DNA of 64,000 nt from Caballeronia catudaia (GCF_001544755.2 NZ_FCOF02000006.1:124001-188000); one strand, 5' to 3'. Positions 9,952 to 21,176 are shown, numbered from the stretch's first letter. Made by a program: numbers and translations. Notes: generated by a model from the sequence alone, not told the origin.

Positions 9952-10398
9952 ATGCCACGTTTCGCCCGCCTCTTCGAAGCCGCCGCCGATACTCTCAACG
10001 CTTACTATCAGGCAGTCGCGGACAGCAGCATCGACAGTGTGATGTCGTTGTGGATCGACGAGGAGTTCGCCACCTGCATCTGCGCGGACGGCATCCATCT
10101 GCATGGGCTGGAGAGCATCCGCGCCGGTCTCGGCAAGCAATTCGAAACGCAGCCCGTGACCATCGAGCCGCTCGATATCCGCGTGTACGACAGCCTCGGC
10201 ACGGTCGTGTATGCGATCGCGGAGGCGCATCAGCCGGCGCCGTCCACGAGCGCGCCGCGCATGATCTACACGACCTACGTGATGGTCCACGAGCGCGGTG
10301 AGTGGCGCATCGCGCATATTCACGCGAGCGAGATGCCGCTGGAAACGGCGGGCCAGTTCGCTGCCAGAATGCGTCACGGTCAGGGACCGCTGCACTGA
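9952..10398 (+). CDS. NTF2-like (SnoaL/YybH type) protein
   Basis: A 148-residue single-domain protein with the NTF2-like pattern. A helix with AYYQAVADSSIDSVMSLWID is followed by strands with HLHGLESIRAGLGKQF and a C-terminal VHERGEWRIAHIHAS strand pair. Such proteins act as small enzymes or ligand-binding domains, and the substrate cannot be told here. The frame is open to 9874, but the conserved part begins at the ATG at 9952. It lies 49 bases before the hydrolase gene. Confidence 0.75.
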   Translation: MPRFARLFEAAADTLNAYYQAVADSSIDSVMSLWIDEEFATCICADGIHLHGLESIRAGLGKQFETQPVTIEPLDIRVYDSLGTVVYAIAEAHQPAPSTSAPRMIYTTYVMVHERGEWRIAHIHASEMPLETAGQFAARMRHGQGPLH

Positions 10399-10447
10399 AG
10401 ATCAGAAACATCGAAGCATCGAAGAAGACGTTCGTCGGGGAGGGACC

Positions 10448-11521
10448 ATGAAGCGCGATCCGTTGTTGAAACACGATTCGTCGTTCGTGGACAGAGCGCC
10501 CGCCGTGGCGCTGAAAGAAGCCGCGCGCGTGCTCGCGCTTGCGGACGCGGAGTGGCTCTATAGCGCACCGCGCTGGCTGCCGACGGCCCACGCGCAGACC
10601 ATCGTTCCCGCGCTGTTCGGACGCAAGCCCGCCGTGCGTTATCGACGCGAGCGCTGGAATACGCCCGACGGCGATTTCATCGACCTCGATTTTCTTGCGC
10701 ACGATTCCGCCGACGCGCCTCCCGAGACCGCCCCGCTCTTCGTGCTCTTTCACGGCCTCGAAGGCAACTCCGATTCGCACTACGCCCGCACGATGATGGC
10801 CGCCGCGAAAGCGCGCGGCTGGCACGGCGTCGTGCCGCACTTTCGCAGTTGCAGCGGGCCGCTCAATCTGCTGCCGCGCTTCTACCATCTCGCGGACAGC
10901 GCCGAAGTCGACTGGATTCTGCGGCGGCTTCGCGAAGCCCATCGCGGGCCGATCGTCGCGGTGGGCGTCTCGCTCGGCGGCAACGTGCTGCTGCACTGGC
11001 TGTGCGAGCGCGGCAAGGACGCGTCGATCATCAGCGCGGCCGCGGCCATTTCCGCGCCGCTCGATGTCCACGCGGGCGGCATGGCGATCTCGCAGGGCTT
11101 CGGCATGGTCTATACGCGCAGCTTCCTGAAGTCGCTCAAGATGAAGGCGCTCGCGAAGCTCGGCCAGTATCCCGGCCTCTACGACCGCGACGCGGTGCTC
11201 GCCGCGCGCACGCTGTACGAATTCGACAACGTCGTCACCGCGCCGCTGCACGGCTTTCGCGATACGAACCATTACTGGTCGACCGCGACGACACGCGCGC
11301 ATCTGAAGCACATCGAGGTGCCGGCGCTGCTGCTGAACGCCCGCAACGATCCGTTCCTGCCGGAGTTCGCACTGCCGTCGATGGCGGAAGTGTCGGCGCG
11401 CGTGACCCTCGATCAGCCGAACCACGGCGGGCACGTCGGCTTCATGACCGGGCCGTTTCCGGGGCGGATCGACTGGCTGTCGCTGCGCGTGTTCGGTTAT
11501 CTGGAGAACTTCGTTTCGTGA
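10448..11521 (+). CDS. YheT-type alpha/beta hydrolase
   Basis: A 357-residue alpha/beta-fold hydrolase of the YheT/AB-hydrolase-1 group. It shows the oxyanion-region FHGLEGNSDSHYART, the HFRSCSG motif, the nucleophile elbow GVSLGGN (Ser) and a late NDPFLP acid and NHGGHVGF histidine. The substrate is unknown; family members are putative esterases. The ATG at 10448 follows a GGGGAGGGA ribosome-binding site. The next gene starts 7 bases after the stop. Confidence 0.85.
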   Translation: MKRDPLLKHDSSFVDRAPAVALKEAARVLALADAEWLYSAPRWLPTAHAQTIVPALFGRKPAVRYRRERWNTPDGDFIDLDFLAHDSADAPPETAPLFVLFHGLEGNSDSHYARTMMAAAKARGWHGVVPHFRSCSGPLNLLPRFYHLADSAEVDWILRRLREAHRGPIVAVGVSLGGNVLLHWLCERGKDASIISAAAAISAPLDVHAGGMAISQGFGMVYTRSFLKSLKMKALAKLGQYPGLYDRDAVLAARTLYEFDNVVTAPLHGFRDTNHYWSTATTRAHLKHIEVPALLLNARNDPFLPEFALPSMAEVSARVTLDQPNHGGHVGFMTGPFPGRIDWLSLRVFGYLENFVS

Positions 11522-11527
11522 ACGACC

Positions 11528-12118
11528 ATGGATGACATCGTCAGGCAAGCGCTCGCCAAATGGCCCAACGTTCCGCATTGCACGGGCTGGCTGCTGCTCG
11601 ACCGACGCGGCCAATGGCGCCTGCGCGACGACGACGCGCAGGCTGCCGGCGAGCTCGGCGAGCCGATCCGGCATGAAGCGCTGCTGGGCTTCATCAATCG
11701 CAATTACGAGTGCGATGCGCAGGGACAGTGGTTCTTTCAGAACGGGCCGCAGCGCGTGTATGTCGAGCTGGTGTACACGCCGTGGATCGTGCGCCTGCAT
11801 GCGGCGGACGTCGGTGATGGCACGCTGCGCCTGACCGATCAGGCCGGCGCGCCATTCGAACCGGCGCACGCCTGGATCGACGATGAAGGCGGCATCCTCT
11901 TTTCCGACGGCGCATCGCCCGCGCGTGTGGCCGCGCTGCACGATCACGATCTCGAACCGTTCGCGGATCACGCCTCGCTCGACGATGCCGGCACAGGCGG
12001 CGTCTTTCATTGGCGCGATGGCGTCGATCTGCCCGTGCAGCCGATCGCCCGCGCTCGCGTTGCGGAGCGCTTCGGCTTCGTCGCGAGTCCCGCCACCCGC
12101 GCTGCATCGGAAAGCTAG
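11528..12118 (+). CDS. conserved hypothetical protein (DUF2944/2946-like, uncertain)
   Basis: A 196-residue soluble protein without signal peptide or membrane segment. It opens MDDIVRQALAKWPNVPHCTG and includes INRNYECDAQGQWFFQNGPQ and VYVELVYTPWIVRLHAADV. I associate this layout with an uncharacterised Burkholderia family but cannot confirm the number. It follows the hydrolase by 7 bases. Its TAG stop shares a CTAG with the convergent protease gene at 12115-12118. Confidence 0.6.
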   Translation: MDDIVRQALAKWPNVPHCTGWLLLDRRGQWRLRDDDAQAAGELGEPIRHEALLGFINRNYECDAQGQWFFQNGPQRVYVELVYTPWIVRLHAADVGDGTLRLTDQAGAPFEPAHAWIDDEGGILFSDGASPARVAALHDHDLEPFADHASLDDAGTGGVFHWRDGVDLPVQPIARARVAERFGFVASPATRAASES

Positions 12119-14091
12119 CCGTTTTTCTCCTGGTCGCGCTCTTCCTTGTAGCGCGACTCGAAATCGCGCAGCCGCGCGGCAATCGTCGACAGATCGTAAA
12201 AGCTGGCGTTCTTCACGTCGCGCGCTTCCTTGAGCTGGCGGATCGCGGACGGCCACGCGCCGTCGAGTGCGAATTTCTCGGCCATCGCCTGATGCTGCTG
12301 CAAGGGGTCGTTGAGCCCCTTGCTCGCCTGCGCGAGATACAGCCACCAGTCCGGCCGCGCCGGTTCTGCGCGCGTTTGGCGGCGCGCGAGCGTCTGCGCT
12401 TCGGCGTAGCGACGCGCGGAAAGCAGCGCCTGCAGACGCACGTCGATGGCCGCGTGCGACTCCGGCCAGCGCTTCTGGGCAATCTCGGCGAGACGGATCG
12501 CGTCGTCGTTACGGCCCGCGCGGCGCGCGATCTCGGCCGCGAGCACGTCGAGGCTTGGCGTGCTGCGCAGCGGCTGCGGCGTGGCTACGGACGGCGCGGG
12601 CGCCGGTTTGTCCTGCGGCGCCGCGCGCCCGTAGACGTGAATCGCCGGAAGGGTGATGTCGCTCGTCGCCGCCGCGCCACCGATGTCGAGCGTCGCGCGC
12701 GCGTGGTCGAGCGGCGTCGCGGTCATCGATGCATCGAGACTGCGCGGTGCCGGCGCGGGCGGTTTCGTCGCGAGGACTTCCTTCGGCGATCGCACGCGAT
12801 CTTCCTGCTGAATCTGCGCCGATGCCGCCGCCGCGCTCGCCTCCTCGCCCTCGAACAAACGGCGTGCTTTCGCGAGGGCATCGCTGGCGGCGTCGTAGTT
12901 GCCCATCAGCGATTGCGCGAGCGCGATGCCATACCAGTTCGATGCCGGATTGAGCGCCGTCTGATCCTCGATTTCCGTTTTGAGCCGGCTCGCGACATCG
13001 CGATAATCGCTCGCGTAGCTCACCTGCAGCACGCGCGCGCGGGCGCGCACGAACGCGTATTCCGCCGACTGACGCGGCTGCCGGTACGGCACGCGACGCG
13101 CGCGGCCTTCCATGTCGGCGATGCGGTCGGTCGTCAGCGGATGCGTGCGAACGTACGGCGGCACGCCGTTGTCGCCCATCGTCGAGCGGTCGAGGCGTTC
13201 GAAAAACGCGGTCATGGCGTATGGATCGTAGCCGGCGGCCGCGAGCATCTGGAAGCCGACGCGATCGGCCTCGTGCTCGGCCGCGCGCGAGAAGCGCAGT
13301 TGATTGTCGACGGCGAACGCCTGGCCGCCCATCGCGATGCCCATGCCGAGATCGCCGCTGTGCGCCAGCAGCCCCGCGAGCATGCCGGCGAGCATGCCGG
13401 CGAGCGCGGCGTAGCCGCTCTTTTCCTGCGTGCCGAGCATCCGGGCGATATGGCGCTGGAGCACGTGCCCCATTTCGTGGCCGATGACCGACGCCAGTTC
13501 GGATTCGGTCTGCGTCGCCGCGATCAGCCCCGTATTCACGCCGATGAAGCCGCCCGGCATCGAAAACGCGTTGATCTGGGAATCGCGCACCGCGAAGAGA
13601 TCGAAGTCCGGCTGATAGCCGCCGAGATACTGCGTGGCCGCCGCCGCGGACAGCTTCGATGAGATCGAGTCGAGATAGTCGCGCAGCAGCCAGTCGTCGA
13701 GATAGTCGGGATCGACGCGTACTTCGCGCATCATCCGCTCGCCGAGTTTGCGCTCGGCTTGCGGCGTGAGCGAGCCGCCGGAGCCGTCGCCCAGATCGGG
13801 CAGTTGCACGGATGCGAGCGGTGCGCGCAAGCCGGACATCGTGCCGGGACGATTCGCAAAGCGGCTTTCCGCGCCGCCGTAGACGCCGAACACGCCTTCC
13901 GCGACATTGCCGGGTACGTCGTTTTTTTCCTGCGATGCGCGCAATTGCGAGGCGGCGAGCGTGCCGGCTCCGCTCACGGCGTTCGATCCGCTGGCGGCGG
14001 CCGTGCCTGTCTGCGCCAGCGCGGCGGGCGGCATGGCGAGGACGACGCAAAGGAAGGATACGAGCACGCGGCTCGGACGTGTCGGATGCAT
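12115..14091 (-). CDS. BepA-like periplasmic M48 metalloprotease with TPR region
   Basis: A 658-residue exported protease, probably a chaperone/protease for outer-membrane protein assembly, as BepA is. A signal peptide (residues 1-26, ending PPAALAQ) is clear. The zinc motif HEMGH is at H205-H209, and the downstream AEHEADRVG gives the third ligand. The C-terminal 350 residues are Ala-rich and helical, with TPR-like runs such as NYDAASDALAKARRLF and DAIRLAEIAQKRWP. E. coli BepA is about 487 residues, so this one has a longer linker and tail. Confidence 0.85.
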   Translation of the reverse strand: MHPTRPSRVLVSFLCVVLAMPPAALAQTGTAAASGSNAVSGAGTLAASQLRASQEKNDVPGNVAEGVFGVYGGAESRFANRPGTMSGLRAPLASVQLPDLGDGSGGSLTPQAERKLGERMMREVRVDPDYLDDWLLRDYLDSISSKLSAAAATQYLGGYQPDFDLFAVRDSQINAFSMPGGFIGVNTGLIAATQTESELASVIGHEMGHVLQRHIARMLGTQEKSGYAALAGMLAGMLAGLLAHSGDLGMGIAMGGQAFAVDNQLRFSRAAEHEADRVGFQMLAAAGYDPYAMTAFFERLDRSTMGDNGVPPYVRTHPLTTDRIADMEGRARRVPYRQPRQSAEYAFVRARARVLQVSYASDYRDVASRLKTEIEDQTALNPASNWYGIALAQSLMGNYDAASDALAKARRLFEGEEASAAAASAQIQQEDRVRSPKEVLATKPPAPAPRSLDASMTATPLDHARATLDIGGAAATSDITLPAIHVYGRAAPQDKPAPAPSVATPQPLRSTPSLDVLAAEIARRAGRNDDAIRLAEIAQKRWPESHAAIDVRLQALLSARRYAEAQTLARRQTRAEPARPDWWLYLAQASKGLNDPLQQHQAMAEKFALDGAWPSAIRQLKEARDVKNASFYDLSTIAARLRDFESRYKEERDQEKNG

Positions 14092-14267
14092 GGCGCGGAA
14101 CTGTCGAGGCGCCGATCGTCGGCTCGAAAATGAGAACGAGCTTATCGTATCAAGTGTTGCGCACGAGGCGTCCCGTCTGCGGCGTGCGTTGAGCGAGACC
14201 GTGCGGTTTTACGAAAAACCGCGCGAATTCACGCTGGTATGATAGGCGCCCACTCGAAGGAGACGCT

Positions 14268-14765
14268 ATGTCCGGACTCACTCATTTCGATGCCGCCGGC
14301 GAGGCGCACATGGTCGATGTCGGCGCGAAGGGCGAAACGCGGCGGGTTGCCGTTGCGCGTGGCTCGATCGCGATGCTCGAAGGCACGCTCGCGCTGATCC
14401 GCGAAGGCCGCGCGAAAAAAGGCGACGTGCTCGGAGTCGCGTGCATCGCGGCGATTCAGGGCGCGAAACGCACCGCCGATCTGATTCCGCTTTGTCATCC
14501 GCTGGCGCTCACGCGCGTCGCGGTGGATTTTTCCGTCGACGAAGCCCTGCCCGGTGTGCATTGCGAAGTGCGCGTGGAGACGGTCGGGCGCACGGGTGTC
14601 GAGATGGAAGCGCTGACCGCGGTGCAGGTCGGGCTGCTGACCATTTACGACATGTGCAAGGCGGTGGATCGGGGGATGGTCATTACCAATGTGCGGGTGA
14701 TGGAGAAGCATGGCGGGAAGTCGGGGGACTGGGTGGCGGGCGATCACACACCGCCCGCACCTTGA
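14268..14765 (+). CDS. moaC: cyclic pyranopterin monophosphate synthase MoaC
   Basis: Forms cyclic pyranopterin monophosphate from the MoaA product in molybdenum cofactor synthesis. It has 165 residues. The conserved [29 protein letters not shown] and [11 protein letters not shown] motifs are present. A GAAGGA ribosome-binding site lies 8 bases before the ATG. It stands alone, converging on the oligosaccharyltransferase gene. Confidence 0.96.
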   Translation: MSGLTHFDAAGEAHMVDVGAKGETRRVAVARGSIAMLEGTLALIREGRAKKGDVLGVACIAAIQGAKRTADLIPLCHPLALTRVAVDFSVDEALPGVHCEVRVETVGRTGVEMEALTAVQVGLLTIYDMCKAVDRGMVITNVRVMEKHGGKSGDWVAGDHTPPAP

Positions 14766-14780
14766 CCGCGTCCCCTCACC

Positions 14781-16586
14781 TCACTCCTCGTCATCCTCTG
14801 CGGCGGGCGACTCGCTTTCCGCCGGCACGCCGTACAGCTTCGCCAGATCCGCTCGGAACGACTGCAGCGGCTTGCCCGCCTCATCGACGAGCTGATAGAC
14901 GGCCGCAAGCTGTTTCGGCCAGTCATGCAACTGCATCGCAAAGATCTTGAGCCGCGCCATCGTGTCGAGCGCCTCGGCCTTCTGCCCGGCGAGCGCCTGC
15001 AGCACGGCATAGCGACGCAACACCGTCTCGCCCGGCAACAATGCAATCGCCTTCCGATGCGCCGCGAGCTTCTCCTCGACATTCTGCGCGTTGATCGGCA
15101 AGAGCGTCGCCGCGCCGTACTCCCCCCACGCCGTGAACAGGAACGAAGGATTCTCGCGATACTGCTCCGCCGGCCGCGCGCCATAATAAAGCACTTCGGC
15201 GCGGTTGTAATCGCGCATCGTCGGATAAAGCGCCGCGAGCCCGCCGAACACGAGCGCGACATACACGCCATACGACAGCGGCCGCGCGACGAGCCGCAAA
15301 GGCCGCGTCTCCAACAGACCGATGATGAACATCGCGGGCATCAAAAAGAACATGTACTGCTGCGGATACTCGACGAGCGCGTGCATCAGCAGCACGCCGA
15401 GCAGCGACAGCGCGAAAATGCGCGCCGGCGTCTGCGGCGCGCGCAGCACGCGAATCAGCCACAACACGATGCCCGCCACCAGAATCGCCACACCGAGCGC
15501 CCCCGTCTTGGCGAGCAGGTCGATGAAGATGTCGTGCGCGTTGTTCGCGATCTCCACACCGCCCAAATCGCGCACGAGATCGAACTGATAGCGCGGAAAC
15601 TCGCCCCAGCCGACGCCCAGCAGCGGATGAGTCTTGAACATCGTCCAGCCGTACTTCCAGAGCGCGAGACGCGGCGCGATCTGGTTGGCGTCCTGCATGC
15701 GCTCCGCCGCCGATTGCGCGAGACCGAAGTCGTAGCGCACATTCGCCCAGCGCACGGCAGCATTCACGGCGAAAAACAAGATGGCAAGCAGGACCGGGAC
15801 GATCCACGCTCGCACGTCACGCCGGCCCGGCCCGTCGAAGCCTTCCGATGCGATCGGGCGGCCCAGAACGAAAGCCATCCAGAATCCCGCGACGACGATC
15901 ACCGCCGTTTGCAGCCACGGCCCGCGCGACACCGTGAGCGCGAGCCCAAGCGAGTACAGCGCCGACAGGATCAGCCACAGCACGACCGGCAGCCGCCGCG
16001 TCTGCACGAAATACAACGCGGCGGCCAGCGCGAACGCGATGACCGTCGCGAGATGGTTGGCCTGCGCCATGTTGCCGAAGGGACGCCTTTCGATCATCAC
16101 GTTGTACGCGACCACGAACGGCGTGAACTTCACTTCGAGATGCAGCAACTGCACGATCTGACAAAAGACCGCGAACAGGCCGCCGACCATCAGCGCGGCG
16201 GCACCGACACGCAGCGTCTTCTCCGCAAGGCCCGCGCGCACGAGTCCGAAGCCCGTATGCACCGCGACGAACGACGCCAGCAGGAAGGCGCCGCCAAGCC
16301 AGTTCATCGACGGCTGCGCGACCGGCAACAGCACCGTCTGCGCGACGAGCAGCACGGCAAACGCGAGCGGCATCAGCGCGACGACCGGCGATGCGAACTG
16401 CACTTTCGGCTCGGATACGCGCACGAGCAGCGCGACTGTCGCGCCGAGCGCCAGATAAAGCGCGAGTGCGCTGTACTCGGCGTAGAAGGTCGGAATCGGA
16501 TACGTGTGGTTGACGACCGCGAAAGGAAACGTCAACGCAACGCACAGGACGGCAAAGCAGAGAAAACGCGCGTATTGGGAGGGCAT
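14781..16586 (-). CDS. pglL: PglL-type protein O-oligosaccharyltransferase
   Basis: A 601-residue polytopic inner-membrane protein with about 11 hydrophobic segments and a C-terminal soluble part. In the middle are MMFKTHPLLGVGWGEFPRY and IANNAHDIFIDLLAKTGALG, the Wzy_C/O-antigen-ligase signature with its catalytic His. The PglL-type N-terminus (NHTYPIPTFYAEYSAL) and the adjacent pilin gene point to transfer of lipid-linked glycans to proteins in the periplasm, as shown for Burkholderia PglL. An O-antigen ligase is the alternative. Confidence 0.85.
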   Translation of the reverse strand: MPSQYARFLCFAVLCVALTFPFAVVNHTYPIPTFYAEYSALALYLALGATVALLVRVSEPKVQFASPVVALMPLAFAVLLVAQTVLLPVAQPSMNWLGGAFLLASFVAVHTGFGLVRAGLAEKTLRVGAAALMVGGLFAVFCQIVQLLHLEVKFTPFVVAYNVMIERRPFGNMAQANHLATVIAFALAAALYFVQTRRLPVVLWLILSALYSLGLALTVSRGPWLQTAVIVVAGFWMAFVLGRPIASEGFDGPGRRDVRAWIVPVLLAILFFAVNAAVRWANVRYDFGLAQSAAERMQDANQIAPRLALWKYGWTMFKTHPLLGVGWGEFPRYQFDLVRDLGGVEIANNAHDIFIDLLAKTGALGVAILVAGIVLWLIRVLRAPQTPARIFALSLLGVLLMHALVEYPQQYMFFLMPAMFIIGLLETRPLRLVARPLSYGVYVALVFGGLAALYPTMRDYNRAEVLYYGARPAEQYRENPSFLFTAWGEYGAATLLPINAQNVEEKLAAHRKAIALLPGETVLRRYAVLQALAGQKAEALDTMARLKIFAMQLHDWPKQLAAVYQLVDEAGKPLQSFRADLAKLYGVPAESESPAAEDDEE

Positions 16587-16763
16587 GAGGGACTGGGAAC
16601 GTCGGCAACCGGCGCACTATACAAAACTTTGCCCCGGCTGTCCGGCGAACGGCCGTAATTGCTACGAAATCGCTGCCTTTCGTGCAAAAACGACGCTCGC
16701 GAAGGCGCGGCGGCGACGTAATTCCTGCCGCCGCGCTTCCCACACTTCGCACAGTTCGCCCGC

Positions 16764-17354
16764 TTACGCACGGCACTCCGGCGGAGCCAGATTGGCGGGC
16801 AACGTCGGCGCTTGCGCCGGCAGCGGCCCCGCACCCGGCGCGGGCAGCGACGATGCGGTCTTCGCGCCCGCGAAGCACTCCCATGTCACCGATCCCGCCT
16901 GCATCGCGCCCCGACTGAGCGCGATGCGCGCGGTCGGCGTATCCGCGTTATCGGGCGTCGACGGCACGAGCACTAGCGTGTTGGATCCGGCCGCCGCTAC
17001 GCGCGTCGAGTAGGCGATCGTGATTTGTCCCGTGTCGCTGTCGACGTGGATCGACTCGACGTTGCGCGTGCCCGGCGGCGATGCATAGCCGCCCGCGAGA
17101 TCCGCACCGCTCGCCGCGTTCTCCGCCACCGCGAGCCGCGCCGACGCCGCGAGCGCCATGCCCTCGCCCACGCGGCTGCGCGCCAGATAATCCTGATACG
17201 CGGGTATCGCATACGCCGCGACCACGCCGACGATCGCAAGCACGATCATCAGTTCGATCAAGGTGAAGCCTCGCGAAAGCACTGCCTGCGCGCGTCCGAA
17301 CCACAATGCGCACCGCTCACGCGGCACGCTCACATCACACACCATCGTCGTCAT
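16764..17354 (-). CDS. type IV pilin, PilA-like
   Basis: A 196-residue prepilin. The class III signal is [21 protein letters not shown], with the E at mature position 5 and a hydrophobic helix. A GGGAG ribosome-binding site precedes the ATG at 17354, giving an unusually long 29-residue leader. Two cysteines near the C-terminus (TWECFAG and PPECRA) bracket a Pro/Ala-rich loop, like the D-region of type IVa pilins. Downstream is the PglL-type transferase, so it may be O-glycosylated. No other pil gene is in the window. Confidence 0.88.
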   Translation of the reverse strand: MTTMVCDVSVPRERCALWFGRAQAVLSRGFTLIELMIVLAIVGVVAAYAIPAYQDYLARSRVGEGMALAASARLAVAENAASGADLAGGYASPPGTRNVESIHVDSDTGQITIAYSTRVAAAGSNTLVLVPSTPDNADTPTARIALSRGAMQAGSVTWECFAGAKTASSLPAPGAGPLPAQAPTLPANLAPPECRA

Positions 17355-17462
17355 TGCTGCTCCCAGAAAGTCGAAAAGCGCCCGCCGCGCAATGCGGACA
17401 GACGCTTCGATCGTATTCAGGGCGCGAGACGAGGGGCAGTCGGCCAGACGGCCTAGGCGCAT

Positions 17463-18173
17463 TCAGCCTGCCGCGCGATTGACATCGGCGAGTGCACGGC
17501 GCCTGAGCATCCAGCCAAAGGCGATGACGAACAGCGCGCCCGCGACGTGCGCCGCCCAGTTCGCCAAGTCTGTATTGAGCGCGGGCCAACGGTCGACGAA
17601 CGGATCGTCGATGATGAGTCCGCCCGCGATCCATCCGAGCAAGCCCGCGCCGAGCAGCACGACGACAGGAAAGCGGTCGAGCAGCCTGAGCACCAGCGTG
17701 CTGCCCCACACGATGAGCGGAATGCTCACGATCAGGCCGAAGATCACCAGCGCGAGACGATGCCGCGGGTCCGCAGCCTCCGCCGCACCCGCGATTGCGA
17801 TCACGTTATCGAGGCTCATCACCGCGTCGGCGATGATGATCGTCTTCACCGCCGCCCAGAGACGGTCCGACGCGTTGATGTGGTGCTCGTCGTGGTCCGG
17901 CTGCATCAGCTTCACCCCGATCCACAGGAGCAGCACACCGCCGAGGAACTTGAGGAACGGGACATCGAGCAGCATGACCGCGAAAGCGATCAGCACCACG
18001 CGCAACAGGATCGCGCCGAGCGTGCCGAGCACGATGCCGCGCGTGCGCTGCTGGTCGGGCAGATTGCGGCACGCGAGCGCGATCACGACGGCGTTGTCGC
18101 CGCCGAGCAGGATGTCGATCACGATGATCTGAACGACCGCGCCCCAATGGAGCGTCGAGAAGAATTCGAGCAT
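17463..18173 (-). CDS. TerC family integral membrane protein
   Basis: A 236-residue protein with about seven hydrophobic helices. The family motifs LLGGDNAVVIALACRNLP and ADAVMSLDNVIAIAGAA hold two acidic Asp-Asn pairs likely to bind metal. TerC/YkoY/Alx proteins are linked to manganese export or metal loading of exported enzymes; the E. coli YjbE-like subgroup is closest in size. A hairpin terminator separates it from sucD upstream. Confidence 0.88.
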   Translation of the reverse strand: MLEFFSTLHWGAVVQIIVIDILLGGDNAVVIALACRNLPDQQRTRGIVLGTLGAILLRVVLIAFAVMLLDVPFLKFLGGVLLLWIGVKLMQPDHDEHHINASDRLWAAVKTIIIADAVMSLDNVIAIAGAAEAADPRHRLALVIFGLIVSIPLIVWGSTLVLRLLDRFPVVVLLGAGLLGWIAGGLIIDDPFVDRWPALNTDLANWAAHVAGALFVIAFGWMLRRRALADVNRAAG

Positions 18174-18185
18174 GAGGCAAAAATA

Positions 18186-18218
18186 AAAAAGCGAGGAAGC
18201 AACGCTCCCTCGCTTTTT
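18186..18218 (-). terminator. rho-independent terminator of sucCD
   Basis: A perfect 11-base stem (18186-18196 AAAAAGCGAGG with 18208-18218 CCTCGCTTTTT) and an 11-base loop, with a T-run on either strand. It lies 62 bases past the sucD stop and 13 bases before the terC start, so terC needs its own promoter or readthrough. Confidence 0.85.
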
Positions 18219-18279
18219 GTCGCTTATACGAAAGGAATCAGTAAGAGTACCAAACCCTCGCGTATTGTGCCCGCGTCGA

Positions 18280-19161
18280 TCAGAGAACCGACTTCAGCAG
18301 ACGAGCCATTTCCGACGGGTTCTTCGTGACCTTGATGCCGCACGCGTCCATGATTTCGAGCTTGGCGTCAGCCGTGTCCGCGCCGCCCGAGATCAGCGCG
18401 CCAGCGTGGCCCATGCGCTTGCCCGGAGGCGCCGTCACGCCCGCGATGAAGCCGACGACCGGCTTCTTCATGTTGTCCTTGATCCAGTAAGCGGCGTTCG
18501 CTTCGTCCGGACCGCCGATCTCGCCGATCATGATGACGGCGTCCGTGTCCGGATCGTCGTTGAACATCTGCATCACGTCGATGTGCTTGAGGCCGTTGAT
18601 CGGATCGCCGCCGATGCCCACCGCCGACGACTGGCCGAGGCCGAGCGCCGACAACTGGCCGACCGCTTCGTACGTCAGCGTGCCCGAACGCGACACGACG
18701 CCGATACGGCCTTTCTTGTGGATGTGACCCGGCATGATGCCGATCTTCAGCTCGTCCGGCGTGATCGTGCCGGGGCAGTTCGGTCCGAGCAGCAGCGTCT
18801 TGCGGTTTTCGCGGCGCATGCGGTCCTTGATTTCGAGCATGTCGCGAACCGGAATGCCTTCCGTGATGCAGATCGCGAGATCGAGATCGGCCTCGACGGC
18901 TTCCCAGATCGCAGCGGCAGCGCCTGCGGGCGGCACGTAGATCACGGAAACGGTCGCGCCGGTTTCGGCCTTCGCTTCCTTGACCGATGCGTAAATGGGA
19001 ATGCCTTCGAAGTCTTCGCCGGCCTTCTTCGGGTTCACGCCCGCGACGTACGCTTCGCGGCCGTTCGCATACTCGCGGCACGCGCGCGTGTGAAACTGGC
19101 CGGTCTTTCCGGTAATGCCCTGCGTGATGACCTTCGTGTCTTTGTTGATCAGAATCGACAT
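18280..19161 (-). CDS. sucD: succinyl-CoA synthetase alpha subunit
   Basis: Alpha subunit of the TCA-cycle enzyme that makes succinate and ATP/GTP from succinyl-CoA. It has 293 residues. The CoA-binding Rossmann domain ([13 protein letters not shown]) comes first. The phospho-histidine is H252 in [16 protein letters not shown]. It follows sucC by 95 bases on the same strand, and a strong terminator follows it. Confidence 0.97.
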   Translation of the reverse strand: MSILINKDTKVITQGITGKTGQFHTRACREYANGREAYVAGVNPKKAGEDFEGIPIYASVKEAKAETGATVSVIYVPPAGAAAAIWEAVEADLDLAICITEGIPVRDMLEIKDRMRRENRKTLLLGPNCPGTITPDELKIGIMPGHIHKKGRIGVVSRSGTLTYEAVGQLSALGLGQSSAVGIGGDPINGLKHIDVMQMFNDDPDTDAVIMIGEIGGPDEANAAYWIKDNMKKPVVGFIAGVTAPPGKRMGHAGALISGGADTADAKLEIMDACGIKVTKNPSEMARLLKSVL

Positions 19162-19256
19162 GTAGTGACCTCTGTTCGTTTGGCGTCGCTATATGAGTAC
19201 AGCGCCGCCATTCGTATCTGGTGGAACGCTCTCTTAGGCCAAGCAAGCGAATACGC

Positions 19257-20423
<1,167 letters not shown>

Positions 20424-20546
20424 GCGTGATTCCTTCAGTCTGAGAGTTGGAGTGAACTTCTGTTTGCTTGAACCGCTGATTCTTCGATTCTTTATTCGAA
20501 TGCCGTGCGTGCGCGCGCGAGCGCTCCTTACGCGCAACGAAGCGGA

Positions 20547-21176
20547 TCATGTCTCCGGCCTGTCTTGTGCCGTTGTTTGGTTGTCTGTCTGATCCGCGGG
20601 TGTGTAGCCGAACCAGCGCGGATAGAACTCTTTGACTGCGGGACCATCGAAGCGCAGCGCATGGCAACGGCCGAGCTGAAACGGCGGCTCGTCCTGTGGC
20701 GCGCTTGCTTCGTTGGCTTGCTTGAAGGGGTTTCCGTCTTCGATTTTCCAGACGTCGCCGGCGAAGGCCTGGACGGCGGCGGTCGGAAGGACGCCGCACA
20801 ATTCGGTGAGATGCGTGCAGCCGGCCGTCCCGCGCAACACCTTGTTGGCTTCGCGGCGAAAACTCTGGAGCAGATTGAGGCCGATGAGCTTGCGATACGC
20901 GGAATTGGACTCGGCGCACAGACCGCCATAGGGCGACCAGTCGGACGCCGCCTCGACGTCGACGATGGTGAGCTTGCGGTCGATGGTGATGCGCAGCCAG
21001 AGTTCATGGATCGGCAGGCCGTGTAGCCGGACACCCGTCGTGAGAGGGAAGTCGCGCGGCTTCTCATCGGTTAGACAGGCTTCGATATCCCAGAGGCCGT
21101 CATCACGCTCGAACGCTTCCAGCCGAATCGCGCGACGGTGGCGCAGCTGTCGGGGAGCGGGAGGCGAGAGAGGCAT
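20547..21176 (-). CDS. DUF2889 domain protein
   Basis: A 209-residue soluble protein. The first 180 residues match the DUF2889 layout as I know it: HRRAIRLEAFERDDGLWDIE, LHGLPIHELWLRITIDRKL, and YRKLIGLNLLQSFRREAN with a following GCTHLTELCG. Function is unknown. In Burkholderia genomes it usually lies between recX and sucC, as here. Cys/His residues in the GCTHL segment could bind a metal, but that is speculative. Confidence 0.75.
   Translation of the reverse strand: MPLSPPAPRQLRHRRAIRLEAFERDDGLWDIEACLTDEKPRDFPLTTGVRLHGLPIHELWLRITIDRKLTIVDVEAASDWSPYGGLCAESNSAYRKLIGLNLLQSFRREANKVLRGTAGCTHLTELCGVLPTAAVQAFAGDVWKIEDGNPFKQANEASAPQDEPPFQLGRCHALRFDGPAVKEFYPRWFGYTPADQTDNQTTAQDRPET

Noticed and set aside
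20424-20546. Riboswitch or conserved RNA leader of sucC
   Set aside because: I could not find a stable conserved structure, and the sucC-associated RNA motifs I know are from other lineages.
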